From Cavenderia fasciculata (lineage: Eukaryota; Evosea; Eumycetozoa; Acytosteliales; Cavenderiaceae), in the NCBI RefSeq assembly GCF_000203815.1, contig NW_004457624.1:1116001-1180000 (forward strand): 64,000 nt of DNA, read 5' to 3'. A program made the position numbers and the translations under genes. Of the stretch, positions 24,396 through 37,377 are shown piece after piece (the first letter of the stretch is position 1; each line of letters begins with the position of its first letter). Under the pieces are notes generated by a model that was not told the DNA's origin, searched no databases, and saw only the letters and a program-made list of their open reading frames with translations.

Positions 24396-27300
24396 ATGGA
24401 TTTGCAACTCTATGAAGATCTTTTAGTAACATTTCAACCAAATATAAGTGCAGACTCTGGTATTAAGGGTATGTGAGAGAGAGAGAGAGAGACAACTCAG
24501 CTGACATGCACAATAACAATGACTAACCTCTATCTATCTTACTTACCTTACATACCTCTTGTCATATATATATATAGACGCATTACAGAGCGGGTACAGT
24601 GGAGAGGATAGCAAGTATTTTGACTTGCCTTTAGAGATTAGAGATAACATGTTGTATAATAATGGTATGTCGAGATAATGAAATGGACGAATGAATTCTA
24701 AGAAATCGATTTCTTGAGAGAAATTAAATTTCATATGTATACAATTATTAATAATTATGATTATATTTATATTTAGATATAATGTTGGTTTCTAAAAAAG
24801 ATGTAAACGCAGTGTTGTTTCATTTGCATGATAACAGTGAACATGACAATGCTGATATAATGAGAGAGAACGCAAGTGGTATGTATAATATTATATATTA
24901 TATTAGTGGACTCTATACCAAAAGGGAAAAGAGGGGATTACTTACTGACATTGATTGATCGATTGATTGATTGACCAATTTAAAAAAGAGACATATTCAT
25001 GGCCGACAATGGATGAAGATATTGTCAATTATTATAATTTATGTGCACAGTGTAACCCAAACAAACAATCAAAGAATCAAGATAATGATATTCAAGAGGC
25101 TATCCAGTTGAGTATAAAGGATCAAAGAAGTAAAGTGACACTCAAGTCTCCTCCAACAACCAGTACAACAGCCACTACTACAACTACAACTACTATTTCA
25201 TCATCTCCCCCAACAACACCACCTCCCTCTTTTACACCATTGACTCTGAGAAAGAAAGCTGGTATCGAAACTGTTGTTGTTATTGATTCTGATTCAGATA
25301 GTCAACCTTCACCACCATTAGCCAAACCAAGAGGTAGACCAAGAAAGACAGTTGCTGCTAAAGAAGAAGTTGACTCTGATCCAGAACAACCTTCACCACC
25401 AGTAGCCAAACCAAGAGGAAGACCAAGAAAGGTAGTTCCTGCATTGAATCAAGAAGATGATGAAGATGAAGATGAGGAAGAAGAAGATAATGATGATAAA
25501 GATCAATCAGATGATGATTATAGCGAAGAAGAAGAAGAACAAAAAAGAAAAAAGAAAAGGATCAATAACAAGATCAACCTCTAAATTACCAATCAACTCT
25601 TCGACTACTACAACTACAACAACTACTCCTCCAACAATAAGAAGAAGAAAAACAATGGAAAGTGATGACTTTGAAAAGGAAACAACATCGACATCAACTT
25701 TAAAGAAATCTGGATCAAAACACAAGATTAATTGGGCAAGAACTGAAGTTAGTGCACCACCTTTATTATCAGCTCTTGGAAAAAGAAAGTCAACAGGAGA
25801 TGTTTCATCAACACAATCATCAACACAATCTGAGGCTGCTGATCATCATCAACAACCAACAAAAAAACACAAAGAAGATGAAGCTAGAGTATTTTTATTT
25901 TCAGATTTACGATGTTATAGCGAAAAGAGTATTATGGACACTTTAAATTCAAAAGAGACATTTACAGTCAGATTGGAAAGAAAAAAGATTGTCTACCCAA
26001 TGTGCATAGATAAAAAGTTGCAAAAGAAATTGGCTAATCTTCCAAACTTGAAATCAAAGTATGGAACCGACACGGAATTGATCAAACAAATCGACTATTT
26101 GATCGTCATGAATCCAATGCAATTGCTTTCTCTCTACAAAGAATGCATCTATCAAGCATTGGAAAAGAAAACAAAACCACATCACAGTCTTTTGGTTGCC
26201 ATCTTTATACACAACATGGTTAGATATTTAAGAGAAAAAAATACTCCAACTATTGCTCCACCTCCTTCTCCTCAAAAAAATAACGGAAATAATAATAATC
26301 AAAATAATACTAATAATAATAATAATAATAATACAGCTGCTGAGCAACAACAACAACAACCAGTTACGCCCACTCTTTCAGCACAAGAATTGTCAAATGT
26401 TGGTAAACAATTATCAGAGGATTTTGGAGGAGAAGACCATGAACCAAATGATATGGCATATGACGAAAGTGATGAATTGCCAACACAACCTACTGACCAC
26501 GATTCCATCTCTACTACAACAACTACCACCACTAATACTGCGCCCACCACCACCACCACCACCACAACTCATAGACCTATTATTATCAATAATCCTGTTC
26601 ATCATGAATTAATGAATCGTGATGTTAGCAAGATTAATATATTGTCACCTTCAAATGCACCTCAAAAAAAACAGCAACAACAGCAACAACAAGAAGAACA
26701 AGAAGAAAAACAACAACAACAACAAACAAATATTGGTTCCCAAGACACTATTACAAATGCAGGTATCTCAGTTATATCAACACCGGTTAAACCTAAAGTA
26801 ATTATTCCTAGCTCCTCCAAAGAATCTCTTCCTCTAGTTTCATTTGAAAATTATGTAGTTGAAAAGAATGTGGTCCAACAACAAGAACAACAATCAAATG
26901 CACCATTGGATAATGATGAAATGCAAGTTGATCAAGAATCTGAATCATCTCAAATACAACAATCACAGCCTCCACAACCACCAATATTACCACCACAACA
27001 ACAAGAGAATGAACCAATTACAATAACACCACCAATGACGACCAACACTTCAACTTCAAATCTTCAATCTATGGAATTTACAAACTTTTCACCACCAACA
27101 ACAGGATTACACTCCTTACCTCCCATTTCAACACCAACAATCACGGCCAATATTGGAACTCCAGATTATAATGTAAATGGTCATTTACAACTTGTTTCAA
27201 ATCATCTTTTATATATCATTCAACAACAACAGCAACAAGGGAACAGTCCACAACAAGGTAAACTAAATAATTCAACGGAATTGGCAGATTATGCAAAACT

Positions 27301-27832
27301 TTTGCCACAACCATATCAGTCACCAACACAATCATTAGGATCACCAATAACAACATCAACAACATCGACAACATCAACGACGACAACAACAATGATGACA
27401 CCACCAATGAACAATAACACAGAGAAAACTATAGTAACACAATTGGTAGACCAATTTGATCAAATAGTTTACACTTTGATACCAGAGAATAATCGTAACA
27501 ACAACCAAATCCAATCCTTTAAACGCCAACTAGCCGAACTTTTAACAACCATTGATCGTCACGAAAAGACAAACGATGATATGAAACAAAACTTTAAATT
27601 CCTTTCTGAAAGAATCGATTCATTTTCAGAACAAGTACCAACCAACACATCATTTGACAAACTTACCGATGGTTTCAAGGACTTTGCAAAGATTTGTAGT
27701 TTAATCATTGAAAAAATATCAGAAAATAACGGAAAGTCTAATAATTTGCATCAAAAATTAGATTCAATCATTACTCAATTACAAGAAACATCAAGTAGTG
27801 AACATAATGGCAATAGTAAAAGGAAAAAATAA
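24396..27832 (+). CDS. AT-hook protein with ubiquitin-interacting motif
   Basis: Exons 24396-24468, 24578-24664, 24777-24878 and 24989-27832 keep phase, with one break. Near residue 115 the DIQEAIQLSIKDQ stretch fits a ubiquitin-interacting motif. Two KPRGRPRK cores are AT-hooks that bind the minor groove of AT-rich DNA. An acidic stretch follows. The frame then changes at about 25541-25560 in AAAAAAGAAAAAAGAAAAGG: the first frame stops at 25584 while the next runs open to 27832. No GT donor is available there, so a poly-A length error is likely. The second part has a globular segment (LFSDLRCYSEKS...HNMVRYLREK, bases about 25895-26240) that I do not recognise. Long Gln/Thr/Asn runs and a C-terminal helical region follow. 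It is probably a nuclear chromatin-associated protein, about 1050 residues in all. Confidence 0.65.
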
Positions 27833-27920
27833 ATAAAAAAAAAAAAAAAAAGAAAAAAAAAGAAATATTATTTATTTTAAAAAAATCTAAAACCTAATGT
27901 TTATTTATTTATTTATTTTT

Positions 27921-30532
27921 TTAACATTTAGTAATTGAATTTGAAACAAATGTTACGATTGATGGGATTAATTGACCAAAATCAGATCCCAAATTTACAA
28001 CCACAATCTTCTTTTGGTCGGTATCATAAGTCGATCTAAATACTTCAATCATCTTGTCTGTTAGATGATTAATTCTAACAAAATAATAATCAATTCCTCT
28101 ACCCTTCATGGTTCTAATTTGTTCTTCTGGATGTGTAGAGTCACCATCTGGATAACTATCTTCTTCTCTGGTAAGTGAATGGTATTTTGTACCGTGACAA
28201 GGAGCGTCGGCAACATGTACACAAACTTTGGTGTAACCTTCTTTCCACACTTGTGATAGTACTTGTTGGAATCCACCAACAATGTCTTCTGGGCAATCTT
28301 TTCCTCCATCTGCTTCAATTGGTGTCAATGAAATTTGAAGTGATGCCTAAAATTGATCAAATATTAATAACAATATATAATATATTTATATATCTACATA
28401 CCATATCAGTTGTAAATGGGATAACTTCAAATCTAGTAGCATCAGTTAAATCACGATAACCAATAAAACTAACTTCTAGTTGAATACCAGTATGGGCAGA
28501 TGAAAGTCCTGTTGCAAGATCTACCATCTTACATTTAGCTTGATCTATCCATGGTTTCATTGATCCAGTAACATCCATTAGAATACAAAGTTGAACTCGA
28601 GGTGATTTTGATTTTAACATTCTAATTTTGTTTCTTCTTTCAGCTTCTTCACGATTCATTGCAAAATCAATGACTGTATCGACCTTTGTTCCACTCTTGA
28701 TATGACGTGCACTGACCTCTAATTCTGTACGACCAAATTTCATTGTTGCCTCTATCTTTCTGTCTTCCAATGTGCCGCCTTGAGGGATGGATAACATTAA
28801 ATCGGCAATAAATGATATTCCAGGATCGGTAGAATAGAGCATCTTGGGAAGGGTCGATGAAAACACTGCAAGTTCGACAAACTTTTGATCACTTCTAGTT
28901 GGGAGATAGGTCTTGGTGATTACTTCATCATAACCGATTTTCTGTTCAGCCTGAACATAGACATCACAAACATTTCGAGCATATGGTTTACCATTGATCA
29001 TAAATGGTTTTTGACCGACATGTGGCTTTTCAGTTGTGATGGGTTCATCCATTTCAATGGCATATGAACGAGGAATGATACGTCTGATAGTAGTAGATGG
29101 ACTAAATCCAAATCTTGTGGCACCCTTGACAACCGATAGAGATGGACGACTAGGAATAATGAATTTAGCACCAGTCGATGCAAACTCTTTCTTTACCAAT
29201 TCCTGTAGGAAATAGTTTTCACTAAAACCACCAATCATAAATATATAGGTTGGATTCTTGAGTAGTGGGTTATAATTCATCTTGTCTTTGATACATTTGA
29301 TAATCTTTTCAAACAAAGGTTCAAAAAATGATTTAATAACCTTCATTGGTAAACTTAAAAAGATTGAACTTTTAAACTCTACATTTGTTCCATTCTTTGT
29401 GTTGTAGAGTTTAATCTTTTCATTTACCCATTCTGCCGACTTTCCAAATAGATTCTTTGGGTTCATTGTAATGTTTCGTGGTTTACCATCACCCCATTCT
29501 GGATTTGAAATGGATCTCTTTAATACCTCGAAAGTATCCATCAGGCTGACAAAGTCTGGTCCTTCCATATGCTCCTCCACCTCTTTACCAAGCAACTCTA
29601 CCAAGAACTTTTTAAAGTTATCATTGACGTTGATCGAACCCCATGGACCTCCAAATGGTGCAACGATATCTTCAAACTTGCCATGATCCAATTGAAGTTT
29701 ACCTACAAAATCCTAAAATAGATTAAAAAGTGATATTGATGATTAGTTATAAGTGAAATTAAATAAATACATGTAGATTATATTATTTAAAATGACATAC
29801 ACAAGTACCACCTCCATTATCAAGGATTAAAAGTTTCTCACCAACTTTGACTTGATAGATCTCTCCCAAAGTTTCAAATACACAATCTAAAGCACCAGCT
29901 TCTGGTTCAAAACAAAGTAATACCGAATCTAGATTTGATATCAAAGATGTTAGAAAATAGAATAGAATTTCGATAGCTGATTCAAAGTCATTTGAATTTG
30001 ACATACCTTTATCACCGGCAACACATAACCCAGCATCAACAGCACACTGACGCATGATATGTTTAGCAGCATCATCCCAGATAGCAGGTACTGTTAGAAC
30101 CCACATGATATCTGATGGTTGGAGTTTGTTTAGTAGAGACAAGTTGATTCGATCCAAACTAACACGTTTAAAGTATCTGAGTGTCTCTGTAATGAGCTTC
30201 TTGACCGATACCTTTCTATTGGTGTTGATAGCCTTGACCATCGAGTTTTCTCTAGAACTTGAATCAAAGAGTTTCATCTTGAAGCCAGCATACAAATTCA
30301 AGTCTGGGTATGATCTTGCTTCATAACCAAACTTTTGTAGGTTATCACCATCATCCAATCCTACCAAGGTCAATGTTTTACTATTATTTGAACCTCCACC
30401 ACCCTCCCAATCGTGAGCATATATATTAGGGTCATTTCCACGCTCTCCTGCTTGATGAATGAATGAATATGAAAATGAACTGAGTGAACTTCCCAAATCA
30501 ATAGAAATAATTGCTATTTTTGAACAAGACAT
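27921..30532 (-). CDS. HSP70 (HSPA12-like) with C-terminal vWA domain
   Basis: Four exons (30532-30007, 29928-29801, 29712-28402, 28346-27921) keep phase and give 796 residues. The HSP70 part has SIDLGSSLSSFSYSF, an intact phosphate-2 (LDNGGGTCDF) and MIGGFSENYFLQ, so ATP binding is likely. A substrate-binding beta-like region follows (NGKPYARNVCDVYVQAG; KFGRTELEVSA). From about residue 615, the vWA domain has MIDAS MDVTGSM, SFIGYRD, GGKDCPED and HVADAPCHG, as in vWKA alpha-kinases. The vWA is interrupted by one intron absent from the paralogue at 39697. The gene runs tail to tail with the AT-hook gene, 88 bases apart. Exact function is unknown. Confidence 0.9.
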
Positions 30533-30916
30533 TTTTTTTAAATTATTTGCTTGCTTCTATAAGTTCGAACAAGATATATAACTTTTTAATTATAGTTCAA
30601 GCAGTTCATACATATACGAAACAACTAAATTGAATATTCAAGTATTATAATAATGATGTTCAAATAATAAGATGTAATGATAAATATTTAAAGAATATAT
30701 TTTTATCAATCTCCTCCTCCTCGTACATTAATTTTTAAATCTAATCTAGATGACTAAAGTTATTATGATAATATATTTGTAAGATATCTCCTCCTAGTTG
30801 ACATCATTTAACTAAAAGTAAGTATTTAAGTACTTTAAATTGGCTCATCAAGACTTCAAAAGTTATTATTCTTATTATTATTATCAATCACTAATTATTA
30901 TTATTATTATACATTC
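30533..30916. other. Divergent intergenic region
   Basis: AT-rich, with TTA/TTATTA repeats close to 30868-30911. It serves as the upstream region of both flanking genes. I see no coding or RNA gene. Confidence 0.6.
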
Positions 30917-32610
30917 ATGCAACCCTGTAGTGATCGTGATTTAACAATACCAATAAAGGGAGGCAGTAAGTTTAGTAATTTCTTCAGTGCACTTTTCCGA
31001 AGTAAAAAGAATAGTTTGTATCTTCTTCTTCTTCTTCCTCCTCTTCTTCTTCTTCCAATTGCAAGAGACACTCTAGAGTTTGTAACTAACTTTTTATCTC
31101 TTATTATAATAGCTCCAACCTATGCCTCAATTGAACACCAACAACTCCAAGATGATTTGAATGTATTTGCAGCCAAGAATGAGAGCTTGGTCGATGAAAA
31201 CAAAAAATTGAAAGATGAAGTGGTAGTCTTGGAGAAAAGAATCAGTGCCAATACAAATTTGAACACCAATGCTGTTAGCAAACTCAACAATGATATCAAC
31301 AAACTCAAAAATGATATCACCAGTTTGAAAAGAGATTTACAAAGTGAGATCACGACCAACAATATACTTAATGGCACTGTGTTGGAGCACAGAAATTTGG
31401 CTACCTCCTACAAGGAACATAAAGTTGAAATGGCTGCCATTCAAAGATCTCTTGAAGAAAAAAAAGAAAGAATTGTTGGAACGTGATAACAAAATTCAAT
31501 CGTTGGAGAACCTATCAAGAGAAAATGAAGAAAAGATTGTCTATCAAATCGCAAAGATCAATGAATATATCGAGATTCTCGACAATCATCAAAAGAAAAG
31601 TGGTCAACAAACAGCAACCCAATTCATTTCAAACAACCACAATGAGACCATTCTCAACACCAAAAGATTCCCAATCGATAGGCTTGGTGATGCATGGAAT
31701 ACCTTTATCATGCAGGTCGTTGCAAATTTTCTAGATCTTCCCCACCATGGATTGAGGGCCAAGGCTATTTTCGTGTCAAAAGTATTTGAAGGATGCTTTG
31801 GTATCTGCCAAGATATGATCTATGGTCCAATTAATCAACTTGGTGAGAGATTTCAATTCTCCAACGAAAGTAGAATGAAATTGGAGAGTATGCTATTGGA
31901 TATAGTTGCAGAATTGGATCCAAAAACAACCATCCCATATCAAAAAGCAAGATACTATTATCGTCAAGCAAATGAAGAGTATGTACATTCCCATTAATGT
32001 TTACTTTATTGGTTCAATCTATTTTTTTTATTCACCTTTCTCTCTCTCTCTCTGTTTTGATAGAACTTTTCTAGGTCCTCTCATTGATGGTTGTTGTGAT
32101 TTGGCATGGAAGATATTATTGTGCCAACCATCGGTTTTGGTTCCTGCTGGTGACACCACGGTAGATTTTGATAGTTCTCAACACCAAACCTTCCCAGGGT
32201 CACCAGACAATGGATGTATTGACTTTTTTGTTTTACCTCCTACTCTGAGCACCAAAAGCAACACTCCAATTACAAAGGCATTGGTGTTTTTAAAACAGCA
32301 AGTACCAGAGGAAACAAAAAATCATCATGTCTCCCATGTTGAACCAACCAACCATATTGATCAATCAACCAACCATATTGATCAATCGACCCACCATACG
32401 GACGCCCATCTTGAATCTACCAACCAAAATCCATTGTCGACAACAATTGATACTAAAGACCAATTAAAGAATGAAAATACTGGCTCCTCCATAATCAAGA
32501 GTCGAGTAGTTAAACAGCTTTCACCCAATACTATGATGGAAGAATATAGTTATGTGCAAGAACCAAAAAAACAATCGAAAAACCAAAATAATGGAAGAAA
32601 GAAAGAATAA
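30917..32610 (+). CDS. Coiled-coil membrane protein, unknown function
   Basis: The N-terminus is polar (MQPCSDRDLTIPIKGGS) and is followed by a hydrophobic Leu-rich segment (LYLLLLLPPLLLLPIA), a probable membrane anchor. About 120 residues of coiled coil with many Lys/Glu/Asn heptads come next. The frame changes in the A-run at 31451-31470: one frame stops at TGA while the other continues the coiled coil (ELLERDNKIQSLEN). A globular helical region (FIMQVVANFLDLPHHGL...LGERFQFSNESRMKLESM) is split by an intron at 31979-32063, and a Thr/His/Gln repeat tail (TNHIDQS) ends at 32610. Either a poly-A assembly error or a frameshift explains the break. I cannot assign a family. Confidence 0.6.
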
Positions 32611-32798
32611 TTTAATTAAGGAATCAAAATCAATCAAGATTAGTATTAGTTTACAATTGGAATAAAATTTTATTTCTCATAGTTCCTTTAGGATATTCTA
32701 AATACATAGAAAGTTGTTTTATTAAAAATGTTGATAATTGTTTTTATTTTATAGAATTTGTCTATTGAAAGATGATTTAAAACGATAGTTTAAACTAT

Positions 32799-33492
32799 TT
32801 AATAACATTCTGTGAATGAAATATTATTTGTAAAACTTAGTTTACACAAACTTTGAAGATAAATAGAGGTTGGTGGCAGGCGAATATATTCTGTTGAGTT
32901 GTCAGAAATAAAATAAGAATTACTAAAATATGGCCCAGTGATGTTGTAATTATAATTGATAGTGGCTTCTGGACATGAGTTTTTGAACACAATGGCTATG
33001 ATAGACAATACCATTGAAATGAGGAGAAATGCCCAAGTAATGTAGTTCTTCCATTTAGATCCTTTTTTTCTCGAACCTAAAAGTATTTTTTTAATGTTCC
33101 AAAGCAACCATGTTTCTGATTAGAATTGTTATTAAATTTAATAAAGAACCCTGGAAATTATGAATACATACAAGTTCTCTTTCTTTAAATTCATCATCAC
33201 TCTTTCTGTTTTCTTGGTTACTTTTGTTAGTTTTATCTTCTCTCTCCAAATTGATTCTGTTGGTTTCTGTAAATTCATTTATCTTTCTTTCTTCTTTCGC
33301 TTTGTTGAATGCCTTGGTCTCTGCAAATTGTCTAGACTTTCTTTCTTCTCTTTTTCTTTCGAGTGATTGGTTGCCGGCTTGGTCTGGATGTGATAACTTT
33401 TCTTGAAGATCTTCAATTTTTGATTTCCAGAATAAAGCTTCATTTGAAAGTTGGTCATATTTTTCTTTTAAATTCTTTAATTCTTCTTCCAT
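32799..33492 (-). CDS. Coiled-coil single-pass membrane protein
   Basis: Exon 1 (33492-33172) encodes a charged coiled coil (MEEELKNLKEKYDQLSNEAL...ERKREERKSR). Exon 2 (33076-32799) encodes a transmembrane helix (TWAFLLISMVLSIIAIVF) and a short extracytosolic tail with NIT and NST glycosylation-like sites. Exon 2 is one base out of phase unless a base is added in its AAAAAAA run near 33068-33074, so again a homopolymer error is possible. No known domain. Confidence 0.55.
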
Positions 33493-33789
33493 TATTATTA
33501 TTATTTATTATTATTATTTATTATTACTATTTCTTTGTCAATAAACCTTTATTTCTAAATAAAAATAAAACCAATACTGAGAACTACACAAAATAATGAA
33601 TTTTTCTTTATTTCTATAGTTTCTAAATAAACATAAAACCCCCCATTTTAATAAGTGGAAATTAAAAAATACATAAAAGGAAATATTATGATTATATAAT
33701 CATCAGTTTCTACTCTTCTCTTCTACACTTTTCATCATACCTAAATTTTTTATCAAATTTTAATGATAACTAGTATCATACCACTAATA
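33493..33789. other. AT-rich intergenic region
   Basis: TTATTA repeats at 33494-33530 and an AT-rich stretch. I see no gene. Confidence 0.5.
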
Positions 33790-35098
33790 ATACAAAAGGA
33801 GATTATAAAGTATATACTCGCACAAAATGCAATAGGAGCATTTAAAAAGATACTATTACTTTACTGATGAAGCACACCAATTGGCTTTGGTTTGTAAACA
33901 ATGGTTCAGTATTGTATCTTTGACATTGTCATGTATAAAGTCTGCAGAGATACGTCAAGACTTTGATTCAACGTTGGTTAAAATGATGATTGGTAACCTA
34001 TCAAATCAATACTCTATCATCAAACAACTACGATCGGTAACATTGTATGTGTGAATGAAAAAACTATCAAATGTATTAAAGAAGCTGTCGAAAATATTGG
34101 ATACAAAGAGACGACCCTCCAATCACCGTTGGAGCATATCTTTATCGCCGTTCGATTCATCCACTTTAGATTCATGCAGAATTTTGGAGACATGATCTCT
34201 CAACCAAATAGAATCAAGTGAAAGATGTGTTATTGGATCAAAGCGTCTAATAAAAATGCTCCAAACATCAAGAAACTTGCAATCATTCTACCGATGGGTC
34301 GAGAAATATTAAAAGATCAATTCCAACATGGTACACACGTGGTTTACGATTTGGCAGTAAGTATCTGCCATGTTACACACCTTGATGTTAGAGTGCCATT
34401 TGGATGCAATATTTCCCAATTAGATGATGTTTTTAGGGGATCGGGAGGTCGAATAGAGCACTTTCGTCACTCATCATCATCATCGCCATCGCCATCGCCA
34501 TCAAATAGTCCTGCCACTTTTGAATAGATACATTGTCTACAATACTAGAAATAGATTACTGGAGAATAATCTATTCGAATCAATCAAACAGGCCAAAGCG
34601 ATCAAGTACTTTGATATCTATAGAGTGACATCAATCAACACTGAAATCACTCAAGATCTTCTAGAAGGATATATGAGAGCATTTAGAGAAAACAAATCAC
34701 TGACAACTTTAAAACTAAATTATCAATTCTTCTTTTCATCAATTATATCAACCAATATTCTCAGCATAGTCTTGAATGTAAGTAGATTCTACATCCTATA
34801 TTTAAATTTAATTATATAATTATTAATTATTAAATTTAATTATTTCTTCTATATTGATGATTATAGATCAATGAATGAATCATTTCTTTTAATTATTGGT
34901 GGAAATACACATCCAAATCTCAAACATCTTACGATTCAATTTGTGGTATCAGACAATTAAAAGGAAAAACAAGAGCTGCAAGAGAGAATTAAAGATGCAT
35001 TTTCACTCAATACAACTCTTGATTTCTTTTATTATGATATAACAGATAAAGGTGGTGATTTATACCCAGAATTTACTTGTCTAAAAAAAGATAGATAA
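33790..35098 (+). pseudogene. F-box protein pseudogene
   Basis: The start reads like the F-box of dictyostelid F-box families: IQKEIIKYILAQN, then in another frame YYYFTDEAHQLALVCKQWFSIVS. Further on, RSVTLYV and, from 34520, a readable stretch (LLNRYIVYNTRNRLLE, KAIKYFDIYRVTS) carry on in changing frames. A tail after a possible intron (HPNLKHLTIQF, TTLDFFYYDIT) ends at 35098. At least five stops or frame changes are visible, so it is non-functional. The family is large and variable in these amoebae. Confidence 0.65.
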
Positions 35099-35283
35099 AC
35101 AAAAAAACATTAATTCTTTGGTGAAATTTTGATTCAAATGTTTTTTTATCTGTTCTTTGTTCATTGTTTGTATATGTACTATTTTCTTTTTGTATTTGAA
35201 TGTAAATAAATTAAATAATCAAACTACTCCCTACTTTGGTCTACACAGCAATCATAGTTTTCTTAAGGCCACTTTTTCTAAAT

Positions 35284-37048
35284 TTATTTAATATTAATGA
35301 AATCGATAGTTGCATTTATCTTTTGATTGGTTTGTAGGTGTTTGGCAGACACAAATATTTCTGTTGATCCAAATCCAATATCTAGTTCGACCACTCTGTC
35401 ATTTGGAGAATCGCCAGATGATGGAAATTCAAAATGGATATTACCAATAAACAAGACTCCAGAGTCTGTTGTTTTGTTTATGACTGGTAGTACAGAGGAA
35501 TATAAAGCTATTTTAGCAAATTGTTGGTTTTCTAGATTTGGTATGAATCTAAGAAAAGTTGTTTTGTTTACTAAAATTGAATCCCTTGCTCGGGCCAAGA
35601 GTCTACACTCGTCGCTCTGACCGGGAGCGGCGGCGGCATATGATCTTTGAAGGGTACGTTTGAAAATGGTTGACAGACGAGTACTACCGAGTCTGCATGC
35701 TCCCCTGAGTACAGAAAGATGCGGACAACTTGGCACTACGAGTTGGGCACCAGTCCATTCAAACTCTTGCTTTACCAACTGTTGAAGGAAATAGTTTTCA
35801 CTAAAGCCACCAACCATAAAGATATATGTTGGTCTAATGGCATAGGGGAGGTAGGATTGATGTTTCATATATTCCAATATTTTTTGGAACGACGGTTGAA
35901 AAAAGGTCAAAAAAGTATCAAATGGGATGCATAGATGACCAGACCTTTTGTAACATATTTCTGTTCCATGTAATCTATTGTATGTTTCGACTCTTTGGAC
36001 TAGCCAATCGATACTCTTGTTAAAATCTCGTGGATTAAATGAAATGTGTCTTGGCCTGCCGTCATTACTGCATGAATCACACATTGATTGTTTAAGTATT
36101 TCAAACCGGTCCATCAATGTCATTAAATAAGGACTATCAATAATATTGTGTGACACTTCGTCACCAAATAAATCCAATATGAATGCCTTAAATAGTTGGT
36201 TGCATTGGATATTGCCAAAGTTGTCTCCAAATGTGATTAAACTTTCTAAATTTCCATCAGCCAAGTATCTGTACACTAAAAGAAATAAAGTGATTAGTTT
36301 TTTTCTTTCATCAGAGACTCTTATGACAAACACTGGTGACACTCTTACCAGAACATTCAAAATGGTTTGAAGCTAAATTACAAACGAGAAAAGCTTGACC
36401 AATTTCAACACATCCATTAAAAGATTGGATACACTCTACTGCACCAGCATCTGACTCGTAAGCCAATAATAATGATTCTAATAAAATATTAATTAGTGCA
36501 AAATAAATATAATATATTATATTATTATGATTATAGATAGTAGTAGTCTTCATACCTTGATGATTGTCTATAGTACATAAACCAGCATTGATAGCACACT
36601 GACGCATTACTTGTTTTGCAACATCATCCCAAATTGCAGGTACTGTGATGACCCATAATACTGATTGATCAAGTGGTGGTACCCAAGACATCATTTTTAA
36701 TCTTGCTTGTGACCCTAGATACTTGAGTGACTCTGTGATGAGTGTTTCTACCGATGCAGCTTGATCACAATTATCAGCCTTGACCATTGTCTTTTCTCTA
36801 GACTCTGAGTCAAACAGTAGCATCTTGTAGTTTGAAAAGATAGCATTATCATGATCTTCACGAGCATCGTAACCAAACTTTGAAAAGCCTCCAGTCTCGT
36901 CAAGTGATATAACAGCCACTGTCTTTGTCTTTCCATCTCCCCAACTATTAAATTCGCTGTGAATGATATCTCTATTAGGATAAGATATTGAATATCCACT
37001 ACGATTTGTGCCCAACTGAATTGATACTACTACTATTTGAGGTGACAT
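35284..37048 (-). CDS. HSP70 (HSPA12-like), vWA lost
   Basis: Three exons (37048-36556, 36477-36349, 36275-35284) keep phase and give 537 residues. Phosphate-1 is SIQLGTNRSGYS, phosphate-2 is degraded (CNLASNHFECSG), and the adenosine motif is MVGGFSENYFLQ. The substrate-binding-like segment is shortened: it starts directly at an SILVNKTTFLRF region and ends at KINATIDFINIK, just before the point where relatives begin the vWA domain. The frame is clean, so it is probably expressed as a truncated family member. It lies head to tail with the next HSP70 gene upstream at 37378. Confidence 0.8.
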
Positions 37049-37377
37049 TTTTCTTTTGTGTAAAATAATAAAAAAACTACAAAATTTTAATAAATTGATT
37101 GATTTATCAATTCTTAGTACTGTTATAAACTCAAAATATAGTATTGAATATTTAATTTTATATCTTTCACTCTTAAATATTAAAGTCCAAAAAAAAGATA
37201 CTAAAATCTCCCAAGATCAAGATAATTAGGTCCATGGAATAATGATTGAGTTTCAAAAAAGGATAAATTTATTTATTACTATTTTTAGTAAATTGATTGA
37301 ATATCAAAATGAACAGTGAAAATATACCTTGAATAAATTTATTTATTTATTTATTTATTTAATTATTTATTTTATTT
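37049..37377. other. AT-rich spacer between tandem HSP70 genes
   Basis: Low-complexity TTTATTTA repeats near 37325-37375. There is no trace of a vWA domain, so the loss in the neighbouring gene at 37378 is a real deletion rather than a frame break. Confidence 0.55.

Noticed and set aside
26253-27407. Open frames on both strands across the Gln/Thr/Asn runs
   Set aside because: They are shadows of the CAA/ACA repeats of the AT-hook gene.
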